A stretch of 64,000 nt of DNA from the NCBI RefSeq assembly GCF_008039615.1, contig NZ_VDUZ01000017.1:78151-142150 (forward strand), read 5' to 3'. Below, in pieces: positions 56,070-63,945 of this stretch. Source of the DNA: Vineibacter terrae. GTDB taxonomy: Bacteria > Pseudomonadota > Alphaproteobacteria > Reyranellales > Reyranellaceae. The notes beneath the pieces were generated by a model. It made no database searches, was not told the origin of the DNA, and worked only from the letters and a program-made list of their open reading frames with translations. The first letter of the stretch is position 1. Each line of letters opens with the position of its first letter. Both the position numbers and the translations under genes were made by a program.

Positions 56070-57749
56070 TCAGGCTGCCCGTGTCGGATCGGTCAGGGGT
56101 TCGGGCATTTCGGGGTGGCTGAAAGCGCCCTGCGGCGCCGGACGGGTCGGGCGCTCGATCACGCGGCGGACGCGCGGCCTGCCGTCGCCGCGATGCAGGG
56201 CGCGCGCATGGTCCGTCAGCGCAATGTCGGCCTGGGTCATACGCTGATTGTGCCGGACATAATCCAGCCAGGTCGGCAGGCGATAGGATTCGATCCACAG
56301 GCGGGGCTCGGCCAGGTCGCGCATCAGCGTCCAGTCACGCGCCCCGTCGCGGCGCCGAATGCGCCGGCGATCGGCCATCGCAGCCAGGAACTCGTCGATG
56401 TCGGCCTCGTCAATGACATATTCGATGATGATGCCGATGGGCCCGCTGCGGGGCTGGATCTCCACGGCGAGATCGGGCTTGGTCCAGCGGTTGACCAGCT
56501 CCAGGTTCAGCCCCGAGGTTGCCGGCAGAGGGATGCGCAACCCGATCAGGGCGCAGACGAACTGGAAGCCGCCCGCCACCCAAAGCGCCAGCGACAGCCC
56601 TTCCTGTCCGGCAGCGACACCCCAGACCCAGCTTCCCAGCGCCATGCCGCCGAAGGCCGCCATCTGGTAGAGGGCCAGCATCCGCGCCACGACCCAGCGC
56701 GGCGCCGACATCTGCACCGTGACGTTGAAGGTCGACAGCGCGACGACCCAGCCGCCGCCAGCAATGGCCAGGGCGGCCATGCTGGCGGCCAGCCAGGAGC
56801 TGAACGCCAGGGCGATGGCGGCCACGCCGAAGGCGAAGCAGGACCAGCGGACCATCATCTCGTTGGACAGCCGGCGGCGCAGGCGCGCGCTGGCCACGGC
56901 CCCGCCGACCGCTCCTGCGCCGAAAGCGCCCAGCAGCAGTCCGAACGTCAAGGGCCCGCCCTCCACCGCGTCGCGCGCCACCAGCGGCAGGAGCGCCGGC
57001 ACCGCGCTCGCTGCGAAGCCGAAGAGCAAGGCGCGCAGCAGCACCGAGCCGATCCGGCCGGACATGGCCGCATAGCGCAGGCCGGCCGCCATGGCGACGT
57101 GGAGGCTTTCGCGCGGCAGGGTCCGCGCCGGGCGCTCCGGCTTCCAGCAGGCCAGGACGACGATCAGGCCGATGTAGCTGAAGACGTTGACGACGAAGGT
57201 GGCGGCGGCGCCGGCGGCGGCCACGATCATGCCGCCCACCGCGGGCGCCACGCTGCGCGCCAGGTTGAAGCCCGTCGCGTTCAGGGCCACCGCGCCCGCG
57301 AGATCATTCCTGGGCACCATCTCGGCCACCGACGCCTGCCAGGCGGGCCCGTTCAGCGCCGCCCCGCAGCCGATCAGAAAGGTGAACAGCAGCAGCACCC
57401 ACGGCGTTATCAACCCGGTCCAGGCACAGATGCTCAGGGCGAGGGACACCGCCAGCATGAAGATCTGCGCCGCGAGCATCATCTTGCGGCGGTCGAAATT
57501 GTCGGCCATGGCGCCGGCCGGCAGGGACAGCAGCATGATCGGCAAGGTGACCGAGGCCTGCACCAGCGCCACCAGCTCGGCGGTGCCGATCGACGTCATC
57601 ATCCACGAGGCGCCGACGGACTGGATCAGGCCGCCGAAATTGGACGCAAGGCTGGCGATCCAGATCGCGCGGAAGATCGGGCTGCGCAGTGGGGCGAGAA
57701 ATGACGGGCTCGAAGGTTTCGGAGGGGAATCGGGGTCTGGAGAAGTCAT
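56070..57749 (-). CDS. MFS transporter of the EntS-like MFS_3 family, with C-terminal soluble domain
   Basis: A 559-aa protein. Residues 1-415 form a 12-span major facilitator domain of the MFS_3/enterobactin exporter type: RAIWIASLASNFGGLIQSVG, AGAMADNFDRRKMMLAAQIF (motif A-like), and LNGPAWQASVAEMVPRNDLA. Residues about 430-559 are a soluble extension (IIIEYVIDEADIDEFLAAMA, then RRDGARDWTLMRDLAEPRLW and ESYRLPTWLDYVRHNQRMTQ) with a ferredoxin-like, antibiotic-monooxygenase-type look seen in many members of this family. The start is ATG 57749. The substrate is unknown. Confidence 0.88.
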   Translation of the reverse strand: MTSPDPDSPPKPSSPSFLAPLRSPIFRAIWIASLASNFGGLIQSVGASWMMTSIGTAELVALVQASVTLPIMLLSLPAGAMADNFDRRKMMLAAQIFMLAVSLALSICAWTGLITPWVLLLFTFLIGCGAALNGPAWQASVAEMVPRNDLAGAVALNATGFNLARSVAPAVGGMIVAAAGAAATFVVNVFSYIGLIVVLACWKPERPARTLPRESLHVAMAAGLRYAAMSGRIGSVLLRALLFGFAASAVPALLPLVARDAVEGGPLTFGLLLGAFGAGAVGGAVASARLRRRLSNEMMVRWSCFAFGVAAIALAFSSWLAASMAALAIAGGGWVVALSTFNVTVQMSAPRWVVARMLALYQMAAFGGMALGSWVWGVAAGQEGLSLALWVAGGFQFVCALIGLRIPLPATSGLNLELVNRWTKPDLAVEIQPRSGPIGIIIEYVIDEADIDEFLAAMADRRRIRRRDGARDWTLMRDLAEPRLWIESYRLPTWLDYVRHNQRMTQADIALTDHARALHRGDGRPRVRRVIERPTRPAPQGAFSHPEMPEPLTDPTRAA

Positions 57750-58043
57750 CCGTCTAGATACGCCGCCGGGCTTCGCCGGACCAGCCCGGCGGCTGAGCCG
57801 GTCGCGCAGCCCCTCCGCCGCGCGACCGCGGGCCAGGACGCGGTCGGCCCCCGGCGGCAAGGCCTCTCGCCATAGCGGGCGATCAGCGCCATATCCGACT
57901 GACGAGCCTCACGCATGACTTGCAGAAGACGCGCCCATGGCTAATTCAGACGAGGCTCGGCCCCTCCGGCTCCACCACCGGATCGGGCGCTCCGGCCGCG
58001 AGCGACCGCAATTCCCTGACGATCGGTCCCGACGGTCCCATCC

Positions 58044-58352
58044 TCATGCAGCGACTGTCAGTGGCCGAGCACGCTTGATCCGCTCCCGTTCGCGGGGCGA
58101 GTGCATCGCCTCCCACAGATCGACACGCCGCTGCACGTTCAGCCAGAAGTCAGGGCTATTGCCAAACACGCGGGCGAGAATGAGTGCGGTCGGCGCCGTC
58201 ACATTGCGACGATCGTTGCACAGTTCATTGACGTGCTTGCGCTGCACGCCCATGGCTTCAGCCAGCGCGCTTTGCGTCAGGCCCATCGGCTCCATGAATT
58301 CCTCGACCAGGATTTCTCCAACACCTGCCGGTTTGCGCCTCGTCATCAACAT
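58044..58352 (-). CDS. higA: Antitoxin HigA
   Basis: A 102-aa XRE-family antitoxin of the HigA type. I start it at ATG 58352 ([20 protein letters not shown]) because GAGGTGG lies just upstream; an ATG 12 bases earlier overlaps the higB stop. The HTH is at about residues 25-50 ([20 protein letters not shown]), followed by [20 protein letters not shown] and [12 protein letters not shown], the family's dimer region. It neutralises HigB and represses the operon. Confidence 0.95.
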   Translation of the reverse strand: MLMTRRKPAGVGEILVEEFMEPMGLTQSALAEAMGVQRKHVNELCNDRRNVTAPTALILARVFGNSPDFWLNVQRRVDLWEAMHSPRERERIKRARPLTVAA

Positions 58353-58360
58353 TGCCCACC

Positions 58361-58657
58361 TCATAGACAGCCATGATCGTCCAGATAGACGCCTGTCGCT
58401 TCGCCTCGGCTGGCATCCCATCGGAAGATGAGCCGCCATTGCTTGTTGGCGCGGATCGAATGAAATCCCTCCAAGGGGCCGCGCAGCTTCTCGAAGTGGT
58501 TGCTGGGCGGCACCCGAAGGTCCTGGCCCGTCGTTGCGTCGTCGATCATCTGAATTTTTCGGAACAGGCGGCTTTCCAGATCCGATGGAATTTTCTTCGA
58601 TCGAACATCTTCGACGAAGAAATCACGCAACCAGTCATCCCGGAAGCTCACAATCAT
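58361..58657 (-). CDS. higB: Toxin HigB (RelE-like ribosome-dependent mRNA interferase)
   Basis: A 98-aa RelE-fold toxin that cleaves mRNA on the ribosome. The start is ATG 58657 (MIVSFRDDWLRDFFVEDVRS), with an in-frame alternative at 58666. FRKIQMIDDATTGQDLRVPP and NHFEKLRGPLEGFHSIRANK, then QWRLIFRWD, are characteristic of plasmid-maintenance killer proteins. The toxin gene comes first, the reverse of most TA pairs but standard for higBA. All key basic residues look intact, so it is probably active. Confidence 0.95.
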   Translation of the reverse strand: MIVSFRDDWLRDFFVEDVRSKKIPSDLESRLFRKIQMIDDATTGQDLRVPPSNHFEKLRGPLEGFHSIRANKQWRLIFRWDASRGEATGVYLDDHGCL

Positions 58658-58676
58658 GCTCTGCACCGTTAGAGCC

Positions 58677-58705
58677 TATGTACCACTCCATGGTACAAAA
58701 TGCAA
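58677..58705 (-). promoter_or_regulatory. higBA promoter with HigA operator
   Basis: On the minus strand TTGCAT (58705-58700) and TACATA (58682-58677) are separated by 17 bases. A perfect 7-bp inverted repeat, TGTACCA then 5 bases then TGGTACA (58679-58697), covers the spacer and the -10 box. This is the expected design for autorepression by HigA, blocking RNA polymerase. The transcript would start about 15 bases before higB. Confidence 0.75.
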
Positions 58706-58781
58706 GCCGACAGACGCCATCCAAAGAGCGCTCCGATCGACCGGAGTCGCATGTCGGACAAGGGCGGTGATCCTGAGTCGC

Positions 58782-59849
58782 CTACCCCCGGCCGCGTGCC
58801 GCGCGCAGCCGGCCGACGATGCCGGTGGGGAAGAAGTAGACGCAGAGGATGAACAGCAGGCCCAGCCACAGCAGCCAGCGGTCGGGGTGCAGCAGGTTGG
58901 CCACCAGCGGCACGCCCGACGCCGCCTGGCTGGCCGCCGCCATGGCGTCCTGCAGGTAGTTCTGCGCCAGGATCAGCAAGGTGGCGCCCAGCACGGCGCC
59001 GTACATCGTGCCCATGCCGCCGATCACCACCATGAGCAGGATGTCGATCATCAGGTCGAAGCTCAGCGTCGTGTCGGGGCCAGTGTGGCGCAGCCACAGC
59101 GCCAGCAGCGCGCCGGCCACGGCGGCGGCGGCGGCGGCGATGCAGCTGGCGACGGTGCGGTAGACGACGGTGCGGTAGCCGATCGCCTCGGCGCGGAAGG
59201 CGTTCTCGCGGATCGCCATCAGCACGCTGCCGAACGGCGAGCTCACCACCCGCATCATCGCCAGCACCAGGGCGAGCGATACCAGGAACACCAGGTAGTA
59301 GGTCATGATGCGGCCGTTGACCGCCACGCCCAGCACATCGCCCTCGACCAGGCGGAAGGCCGGCCGCAGCGCCTCGGGCACGCGGTAGTTCAGGCCGTCC
59401 TCGCCGCCGGTCAGGCCCGAGAGCTGCGAGGCCAGGATCGCGAAGGCGCTGGCCACGGCCAGCGTGATCATGGCGAAGAAGATGGTGCGCACGCGCAGGC
59501 TGAACAGGCCGATCAGCGCCGCCAGCACGACCGCGACCAGGACCCCCGCGCCGGTGCCCAGCGCCACGGCGCCCCAGTCCGGCGCCAGGCGGGCCAGCGC
59601 GATGGCCACGCCGTAGCCGCCGATGCCGAAGAACATCGTATGGGCGAACGACACGATGCCGGTGTAGCCCAGCAGCAGGTCGTAGCTGGCCGCCAGCACG
59701 ATGAAGACGCAGATCTTCACCGCCACGTTCAGCGACTTGGCGCCGGGGAACAGGAACGGCGCCAGGGCCAGCGCCAGCACGATGACGATCAGCACCGCCG
59801 CCAGCCAGCGGCTGCGCGGCAGGTTGTCGGACAGCAGCGCGCGCAGCAT
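58782..59849 (-). CDS. livM: Branched-chain amino acid ABC transporter permease LivM
   Basis: Second permease of the LIV-type importer. The 355-aa product starts at ATG 59849 (MLRALLSDNLPRSRWLAAVL), or at GTG 59858, which overlaps the livH stop. About ten membrane helices are visible. Family motifs include LLLGYTGIVSFAHTMFFGIG, GYGVAIALARLAPD, and MVVIGGMGTMYGAVLGATLL near the C-terminus. It is last in the operon livK-livG-livF-livH-livM. Confidence 0.93.
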   Translation of the reverse strand: MLRALLSDNLPRSRWLAAVLIVIVLALALAPFLFPGAKSLNVAVKICVFIVLAASYDLLLGYTGIVSFAHTMFFGIGGYGVAIALARLAPDWGAVALGTGAGVLVAVVLAALIGLFSLRVRTIFFAMITLAVASAFAILASQLSGLTGGEDGLNYRVPEALRPAFRLVEGDVLGVAVNGRIMTYYLVFLVSLALVLAMMRVVSSPFGSVLMAIRENAFRAEAIGYRTVVYRTVASCIAAAAAAVAGALLALWLRHTGPDTTLSFDLMIDILLMVVIGGMGTMYGAVLGATLLILAQNYLQDAMAAASQAASGVPLVANLLHPDRWLLWLGLLFILCVYFFPTGIVGRLRAARGRG

Positions 59850-59854
59850 GGCGA

Positions 59855-60922
59855 TCACCGCCTGGCGACCGGGTAGAGGCCCTGCGGCCGCCACAGCAGC
59901 ACCAGCGCCATCAGCAGGATGTTGGAGCCCAGCGCCACCTTGGGCGCCAGGAAGCCGATGTAGTTGGCGACCAGCCCCACCAGCAGCGCGCCCACGAAGC
60001 AGCCGCCCACCGAGCCCAGCCCGCCGATGATGATGACGATGAAGATCAGCACCATCACCTGGGCGCCGATGGCGGCCGTCACCGTCTCCTGGTAGAGCGC
60101 CCACAGCGCGCCGCCCAGCCCGGCCAGCGCCGAGCCGACCACGAAGACGCCCACGAAGACGCGGCCGATGCGGTAGCCCAGGGCCTCGACCATCTCGCTG
60201 TTCTCGACACCGGCGCGCACCAGCAGCCCGATGCGGGTGCGGCCCAGCGCCAGCTGCATGACCACGAACACCACCAGGCCGACCGCGACCGCCAGCACGC
60301 GGTACTTCTCGATCGCAACGTCGCCGATGATGAAGGCGCCACGCAGCGCCGGCGGCCGGGTGAGCGTGATCTGGTCGGGGCCCCACACCACCTTCAGCAG
60401 CTGCTCGGCCACGATCAGGCCGCCCATGGTGACCAGGATCTGCTTGAGGTGCTGGCCGTAGACCGGCTTCACGATCACGCGCTCGAAGCCCCAGCCCAGC
60501 AGGCCGCTCAGCACCATCGCCGCCAGGATCGCCGGCGCGACGGCGGCGAGGTTCAGCCACAGGCTGTCGCTGCCCATCCATGGGCCCATCGCCAGCATCA
60601 CGCTGGCGGCCACGAAGGCGCCGACGGCGATGAAGGCGCCGTGCCCGAAATTCAGCACGTCCATCAGGCCGAAGGTCAGGGTCAGGCCGGAGGCCATGAC
60701 GAAGATCATCAGCCCCATGGCCAGCCCGGCGACGCTGAGCGTCACCCAGCTCGCGGGCGAGCCAACCAGCGGCAACGCCGCCAGCATCAGCGCCGGCACC
60801 AGCAGCAAGGGCACGATGTCGCGCCGGGCCCGCACCGGCGGCGGCCCCTCCTCCCCACGCGCAGCGTGAGGAGGTGCCCCGGAGGGGCGGAGGGGAGGCG
60901 ACGTGGTCTCGGTAGCAGGCAT
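59855..60922 (-). CDS. livH: Branched-chain amino acid ABC transporter permease LivH
   Basis: First permease of the LIV-type importer: membrane spans begin at DIVPLLLVPALMLAALPLVG, with MDVLNFGHGAFIAVGAFVAA, VIVKPVYGQHLKQILVTMGG and IIIGGLGSVGGCFVGALLVG as LivH motifs. From ATG 60922 the product is 355 aa, longer than usual. Its first 20 or so residues (MPATETTSPPLRPSGAPPHA) are encoded by a dispersed repeat. A GTG at 60835 (VRARRDIVPLLLVP), behind GAGGGG, would give 326 aa and is a more likely native start. It is downstream of livF and overlaps livM's possible GTG start. Confidence 0.9.
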   Translation of the reverse strand: MPATETTSPPLRPSGAPPHAARGEEGPPPVRARRDIVPLLLVPALMLAALPLVGSPASWVTLSVAGLAMGLMIFVMASGLTLTFGLMDVLNFGHGAFIAVGAFVAASVMLAMGPWMGSDSLWLNLAAVAPAILAAMVLSGLLGWGFERVIVKPVYGQHLKQILVTMGGLIVAEQLLKVVWGPDQITLTRPPALRGAFIIGDVAIEKYRVLAVAVGLVVFVVMQLALGRTRIGLLVRAGVENSEMVEALGYRIGRVFVGVFVVGSALAGLGGALWALYQETVTAAIGAQVMVLIFIVIIIGGLGSVGGCFVGALLVGLVANYIGFLAPKVALGSNILLMALVLLWRPQGLYPVARR

Positions 60923-60978
60923 CACGTGGGGTCCCCCTCCGCCCCTCCGGGGCACCTCCCCCACTGCGTGGGGGAGGA
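60850..60978. repeat. Dispersed palindromic repeat, family A copy 2
   Basis: About 129 bases between livF (stop at 60982) and livH, matching 37197-37320 over its length. Shared blocks are CCTCCCCACG at the left, GAGGGGAGGCGACGTGGTCTC in the middle, and CCCCCTCCG then CACCTCCCCCACT at the right. The ends form stems. It contains the ATG and first codons of the longest livH frame. Confidence 0.75.
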
Positions 60979-60981
60979 TAT

Positions 60982-61707
60982 TCACTGGTGCGTGTCCATG
61001 CTCAGGCCCAGCAGGCGCTGCTGCAGTGCCTGATCGGCGGCGAAGGCGTCCATGGTGTCGTGGTGCACGGTGCGGCCGTCGTCCATCACCGTCACCGTGT
61101 CGCCCAGCCGGCGCGCGAAGGCGAAGTTCTGCTCGACCACCAGCAAGGTGGTGTCGCCGTCCTTCAGCTCGCGAAAGGCATCGATCATGTTGGCGATGAT
61201 GGCCGGCGCCAGCCCCTTGGTCGGCTCGTCGATCAGCAGCAGCCGGCGCGGCTCGATGATGGCGCGCGCCACCGCCAGCATCTGCTTCTGCCCGCCCGAC
61301 AGCAGCCCGGCCGGCAGGGTCCAGAAGCGCCGCAGGGCCGGGAAGCGCGCGAAGATGCGGTCCAGCCGCTCGGCCCGCGGCGGCCCGCTGCGCGCCGCCA
61401 GCACGAGGTTCTCCTGCACCGTGAGGTCGGCGAAGATCGCCATCGACTCGGGCACGTAGGCGATGCCCAGCCGGGCCACGTCGGCGGTCGCCAGGCGCGT
61501 GATGTCGCGGCCCTCGAAGCGCACCGCGCCGGCGCTGGCGCGCCACAGGCCCATGATGGTGCGCAAGGTCGTGGTCTTGCCGGCGCCATTGCGGCCCAGC
61601 AGCATGGTGAGCCCGCCTTGCGGCACGTCAAGCTCGACGCCGTGCAGGATATGGTAGCGGCCGATATGGGTCTCGACGCCGCGCAGGCTCAGCAGCGCCT
61701 CAGCCAT
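60982..61707 (-). CDS. livF: Branched-chain amino acid ABC transporter ATP-binding protein LivF
   Basis: A 241-aa ATPase subunit. The start is ATG 61707 (MAEALLSLRGVETHIGRYHI), overlapping the livG stop by 8 bases. Walker A is LLGRNGAGKTTTLRTIMG (about 36-53), the signature is LLSGGQKQMLAVARAI (shorter than the common LSGGEQQ), Walker B is RLLLIDEPTKGLAP, and the H-loop is VVEQNF (Q-x-N-F, as in LivF). It works with LivG to power uptake. Confidence 0.95.
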   Translation of the reverse strand: MAEALLSLRGVETHIGRYHILHGVELDVPQGGLTMLLGRNGAGKTTTLRTIMGLWRASAGAVRFEGRDITRLATADVARLGIAYVPESMAIFADLTVQENLVLAARSGPPRAERLDRIFARFPALRRFWTLPAGLLSGGQKQMLAVARAIIEPRRLLLIDEPTKGLAPAIIANMIDAFRELKDGDTTLLVVEQNFAFARRLGDTVTVMDDGRTVHHDTMDAFAADQALQQRLLGLSMDTHQ

Positions 61708-62458
61708 GGCCGGCCTCCGCGGCGCCGCCGAGATAGGCCTCGCGCACCACGTCCGAGGCGATGATCTCGGCCGGCGGCCCATCGGCCACCAGCTGGCCGT
61801 GATGCAGCACCACGATGCGGTCGGCCAGGGCCCGCACCACGTCCATCTTGTGCTCGACCAGCAGGATGGTCTTGTCGCCGCGCGCCTTGATGGCGGCGAT
61901 GACATCGAGCACCGCCGGCACGTCATCGACGCTCATGCCGGCGGTGGGCTCGTCGAACATGAAGACGTCGGGCTCCAGCGCCAGCAGGATGGCGACCTCG
62001 AGCTTGCGCTGATCGCCATGCGAGAGCGTGGCCGACACCGCCGCGGCGCGATCGGCCAGGGCCACGGCGGCAAGATGTGCCATGGCGCGGTCGGCAAGGT
62101 CGCGATGGCGCGACGCCCGGCCCAGCAGGTCCAGCACCCGGCCGCTGTTGGCCTGCACCGCCAGCCGCACGTTCTCCAGCGCCGTCAGGTTGGGGAACAG
62201 GTTGGTGAGCTGGAAGGCGCGGCCCAGGCCGAGGCGGGCGCGGCGCGGCGCGGCCAGCGTGGTGATGTCCCGCCCCTTCAGCCGCACCCGGCCCGACGTG
62301 GCCGCAAGCTGGCCGGAGATCAGGTTGAAGTAGGTCGTCTTGCCGGCGCCGTTGGGGCCGACGATGGCGGTGAGCGTGCCGGGATGGAAGGCGCAGGACA
62401 CGCCGTCGACGGCGGCATGGCCGCCGAAGCGGATGGTCAGGCCCTCGGTCTCGAGCAT
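61700..62458 (-). CDS. livG: Branched-chain amino acid ABC transporter ATP-binding protein LivG
   Basis: A 252-aa ATPase subunit with the long LivG-type insertion. The start is ATG 62458. Walker A is IVGPNGAGKTTYFNLISG, then LGLGRAFQLTNLFPNLTALE (the LivG RxFQ segment). The signature is LSHGDQRKLEVAILLAL (LSHGDQR is typical of LivG), Walker B is VFMFDEPTAGMS, and the H-loop is LLVEHKMDVV. It is preceded by a repeat element and followed by livF with overlap. Confidence 0.95.
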   Translation of the reverse strand: MLETEGLTIRFGGHAAVDGVSCAFHPGTLTAIVGPNGAGKTTYFNLISGQLAATSGRVRLKGRDITTLAAPRRARLGLGRAFQLTNLFPNLTALENVRLAVQANSGRVLDLLGRASRHRDLADRAMAHLAAVALADRAAAVSATLSHGDQRKLEVAILLALEPDVFMFDEPTAGMSVDDVPAVLDVIAAIKARGDKTILLVEHKMDVVRALADRIVVLHHGQLVADGPPAEIIASDVVREAYLGGAAEAGHG

Positions 62459-62479
62459 GGGGACTCTACGCCGTGATCT

Positions 62480-62635
62480 CCTCTCCCGCGACGCGGGAGA
62501 GGAAGGGGCCCATCGCGTCAGCGATGGGAAGGTGAGGGCCTACGAACGAGGTGCCCTGGAGAAGAAGCATGGTGCGTGGAGCCCTCACCCGCCGGACGCT
62601 GCGCGCCCGGCGACCTCTCCCGCTTGCGGGAGAGG
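62480..62635. repeat. Palindromic repeat element, family C
   Basis: Located between livK and livG. The left end is a perfect 11-bp stem CCTCTCCCGCG/CGCGGGAGAGG with 1 loop base (62480-62502); the right end is a 10-bp stem CCTCTCCCGC/GCGGGAGAGG (62614-62635). A third hairpin CCCATCGC/GCGATGGG lies at 62509-62528, and GGTGAGGGC pairs with GCCCTCACC across the middle. It looks like a REP-type element that could uncouple livK abundance from the rest of the operon. Confidence 0.7.
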
Positions 62636-62644
62636 TGAAGAAGA

Positions 62645-63850
62645 TCAACGCTTCACCCGGATGGGCAGCTTCATCTCGCCGGCCGGGATCTCGCGCACGA
62701 GGTCGAGCAGGTCGACGTTATCCGGCGGATTGGCCTTCATCTTCCAGTGATACATCACCTGAAGCGCCTGGTGATCCTCCTTGCGGAACGTCATCCTGCC
62801 CTTGGGCGTGTCGAAGCTCATGCCCTCCATGGCGGCGATCAGCTTCTCGCTGTCGGTCGACTTCGCCTTCTTCACCGCCTCGACGACGGCCAGCGCCGCG
62901 CTCATGCCGCCGGCCACGAAGAAGTCGGGCGGCGCGCCCGCATTGCGCTTCTTGTACTCGGCCACCAGCCAGTCGTTCACCGGGTTCTTGGGAAAGCCCC
63001 AGTAGTAATAGATCGCGCCTTCCAGGCCGGCGAACTGCTTCCAGCCGGCCATGACAGGCAGGATGTTGCCGCCGGGCGCCACCTCGATGCCGAAGCGTTC
63101 GGGCTTGAGGTCCATCAGCTTGGGCAGCGGATGGGCGCCGGCCCACACCACGGCGATGATCTTGCGGCCGGGCTTGTCCTTCAGCGCATCGAAGATGCGC
63201 TGCGCCGGGGCCGTGAAGTCGGTGGTCTGCTGCGGCGCGTATTCCTCGTGCACGATCCTGGCCTTGCTGCCGACGGCGGCCAGCGCCTCCTTCAGCGAGG
63301 CGATGCCGTCACGCCCGAAGGCGTAGTCCTGCGCCAGGGTGGCGATGTGGATGTTCTCGTCCTTCAGGGTGACGGCGCCGGCCAGCGCGTCCTGGGTCGA
63401 GTTGCGCGCGGTGCGGAAGATGTAGCGGTTCCACTTGTCGCCGGTGATCTGGTCGGCCACCGCCGGCTCGACCAGCAGGATCTTCTTGTACTCCTCGGCC
63501 ACCGGCAGCATGGCCAGCGCCGCCGCCGATGACGTGGTGCCGACGGCGATGTCGACCTTGTCGTCGCCATAGGCCTGCTCCAGCGCCGCCTTGGCGACGT
63601 CGGGCTTGAGCTGGTCGTCCTTGAGGATGACCTGGATCTTGCGGCCGCCGACCTCGAGCTTGCCCTGGGTCGCGTACTCCAGGCCGAGCATGAAGCCGGC
63701 CTCGGTCTGGCGCGCATAAGCCTCCAGCGGTCCGGTCTTGCCGTAGATCAGGGCGATCTTCAGCGGCTGCTGCGCCATCGCCATGCCGCCCGCGAGCAAT
63801 GCGCCCGCCAGGGCCAGACTCCCCACCACGCGTTTCAAGGCTGCCTCCAT
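62645..63850 (-). CDS. livK: Branched-chain amino acid/amide ABC transporter substrate-binding protein
   Basis: A 401-aa periplasmic-binding protein (Peripla_BP_6/LivK family) serving the permease genes downstream. The ATG at 63850 gives MEAALKRVVGS; but that ATGGAGGC contains a good Shine-Dalgarno (GGAGG) 5 bases before a TTG at 63838, which would make MKRVVGSLALAGALLAGGMA, a classic signal peptide. So the real start may be TTG 63838. The mature part begins PLKIALIYGKTGPLEAYARQ and has GTTSSAAALAMLPVAEEYKK, a ligand-loop segment. The ligand could be an amino acid, amide or aromatic acid. Confidence 0.93.
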   Translation of the reverse strand: MEAALKRVVGSLALAGALLAGGMAMAQQPLKIALIYGKTGPLEAYARQTEAGFMLGLEYATQGKLEVGGRKIQVILKDDQLKPDVAKAALEQAYGDDKVDIAVGTTSSAAALAMLPVAEEYKKILLVEPAVADQITGDKWNRYIFRTARNSTQDALAGAVTLKDENIHIATLAQDYAFGRDGIASLKEALAAVGSKARIVHEEYAPQQTTDFTAPAQRIFDALKDKPGRKIIAVVWAGAHPLPKLMDLKPERFGIEVAPGGNILPVMAGWKQFAGLEGAIYYYWGFPKNPVNDWLVAEYKKRNAGAPPDFFVAGGMSAALAVVEAVKKAKSTDSEKLIAAMEGMSFDTPKGRMTFRKEDHQALQVMYHWKMKANPPDNVDLLDLVREIPAGEMKLPIRVKR

Positions 63851-63945
63851 GGAACTATTCGAAAATCTTGGTTTTTGCGCTGCTGCGTAGTTGTCCGCAT
63901 GCGATGCTGCAAGTCAATCGGAAGGCATCATGTTTTCGGACCGCG

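Noticed and set aside
56115..57704. 529-codon plus-strand open frame
   Set aside because: Antisense to the MFS transporter; Gln/His/Arg-rich low-complexity translation.
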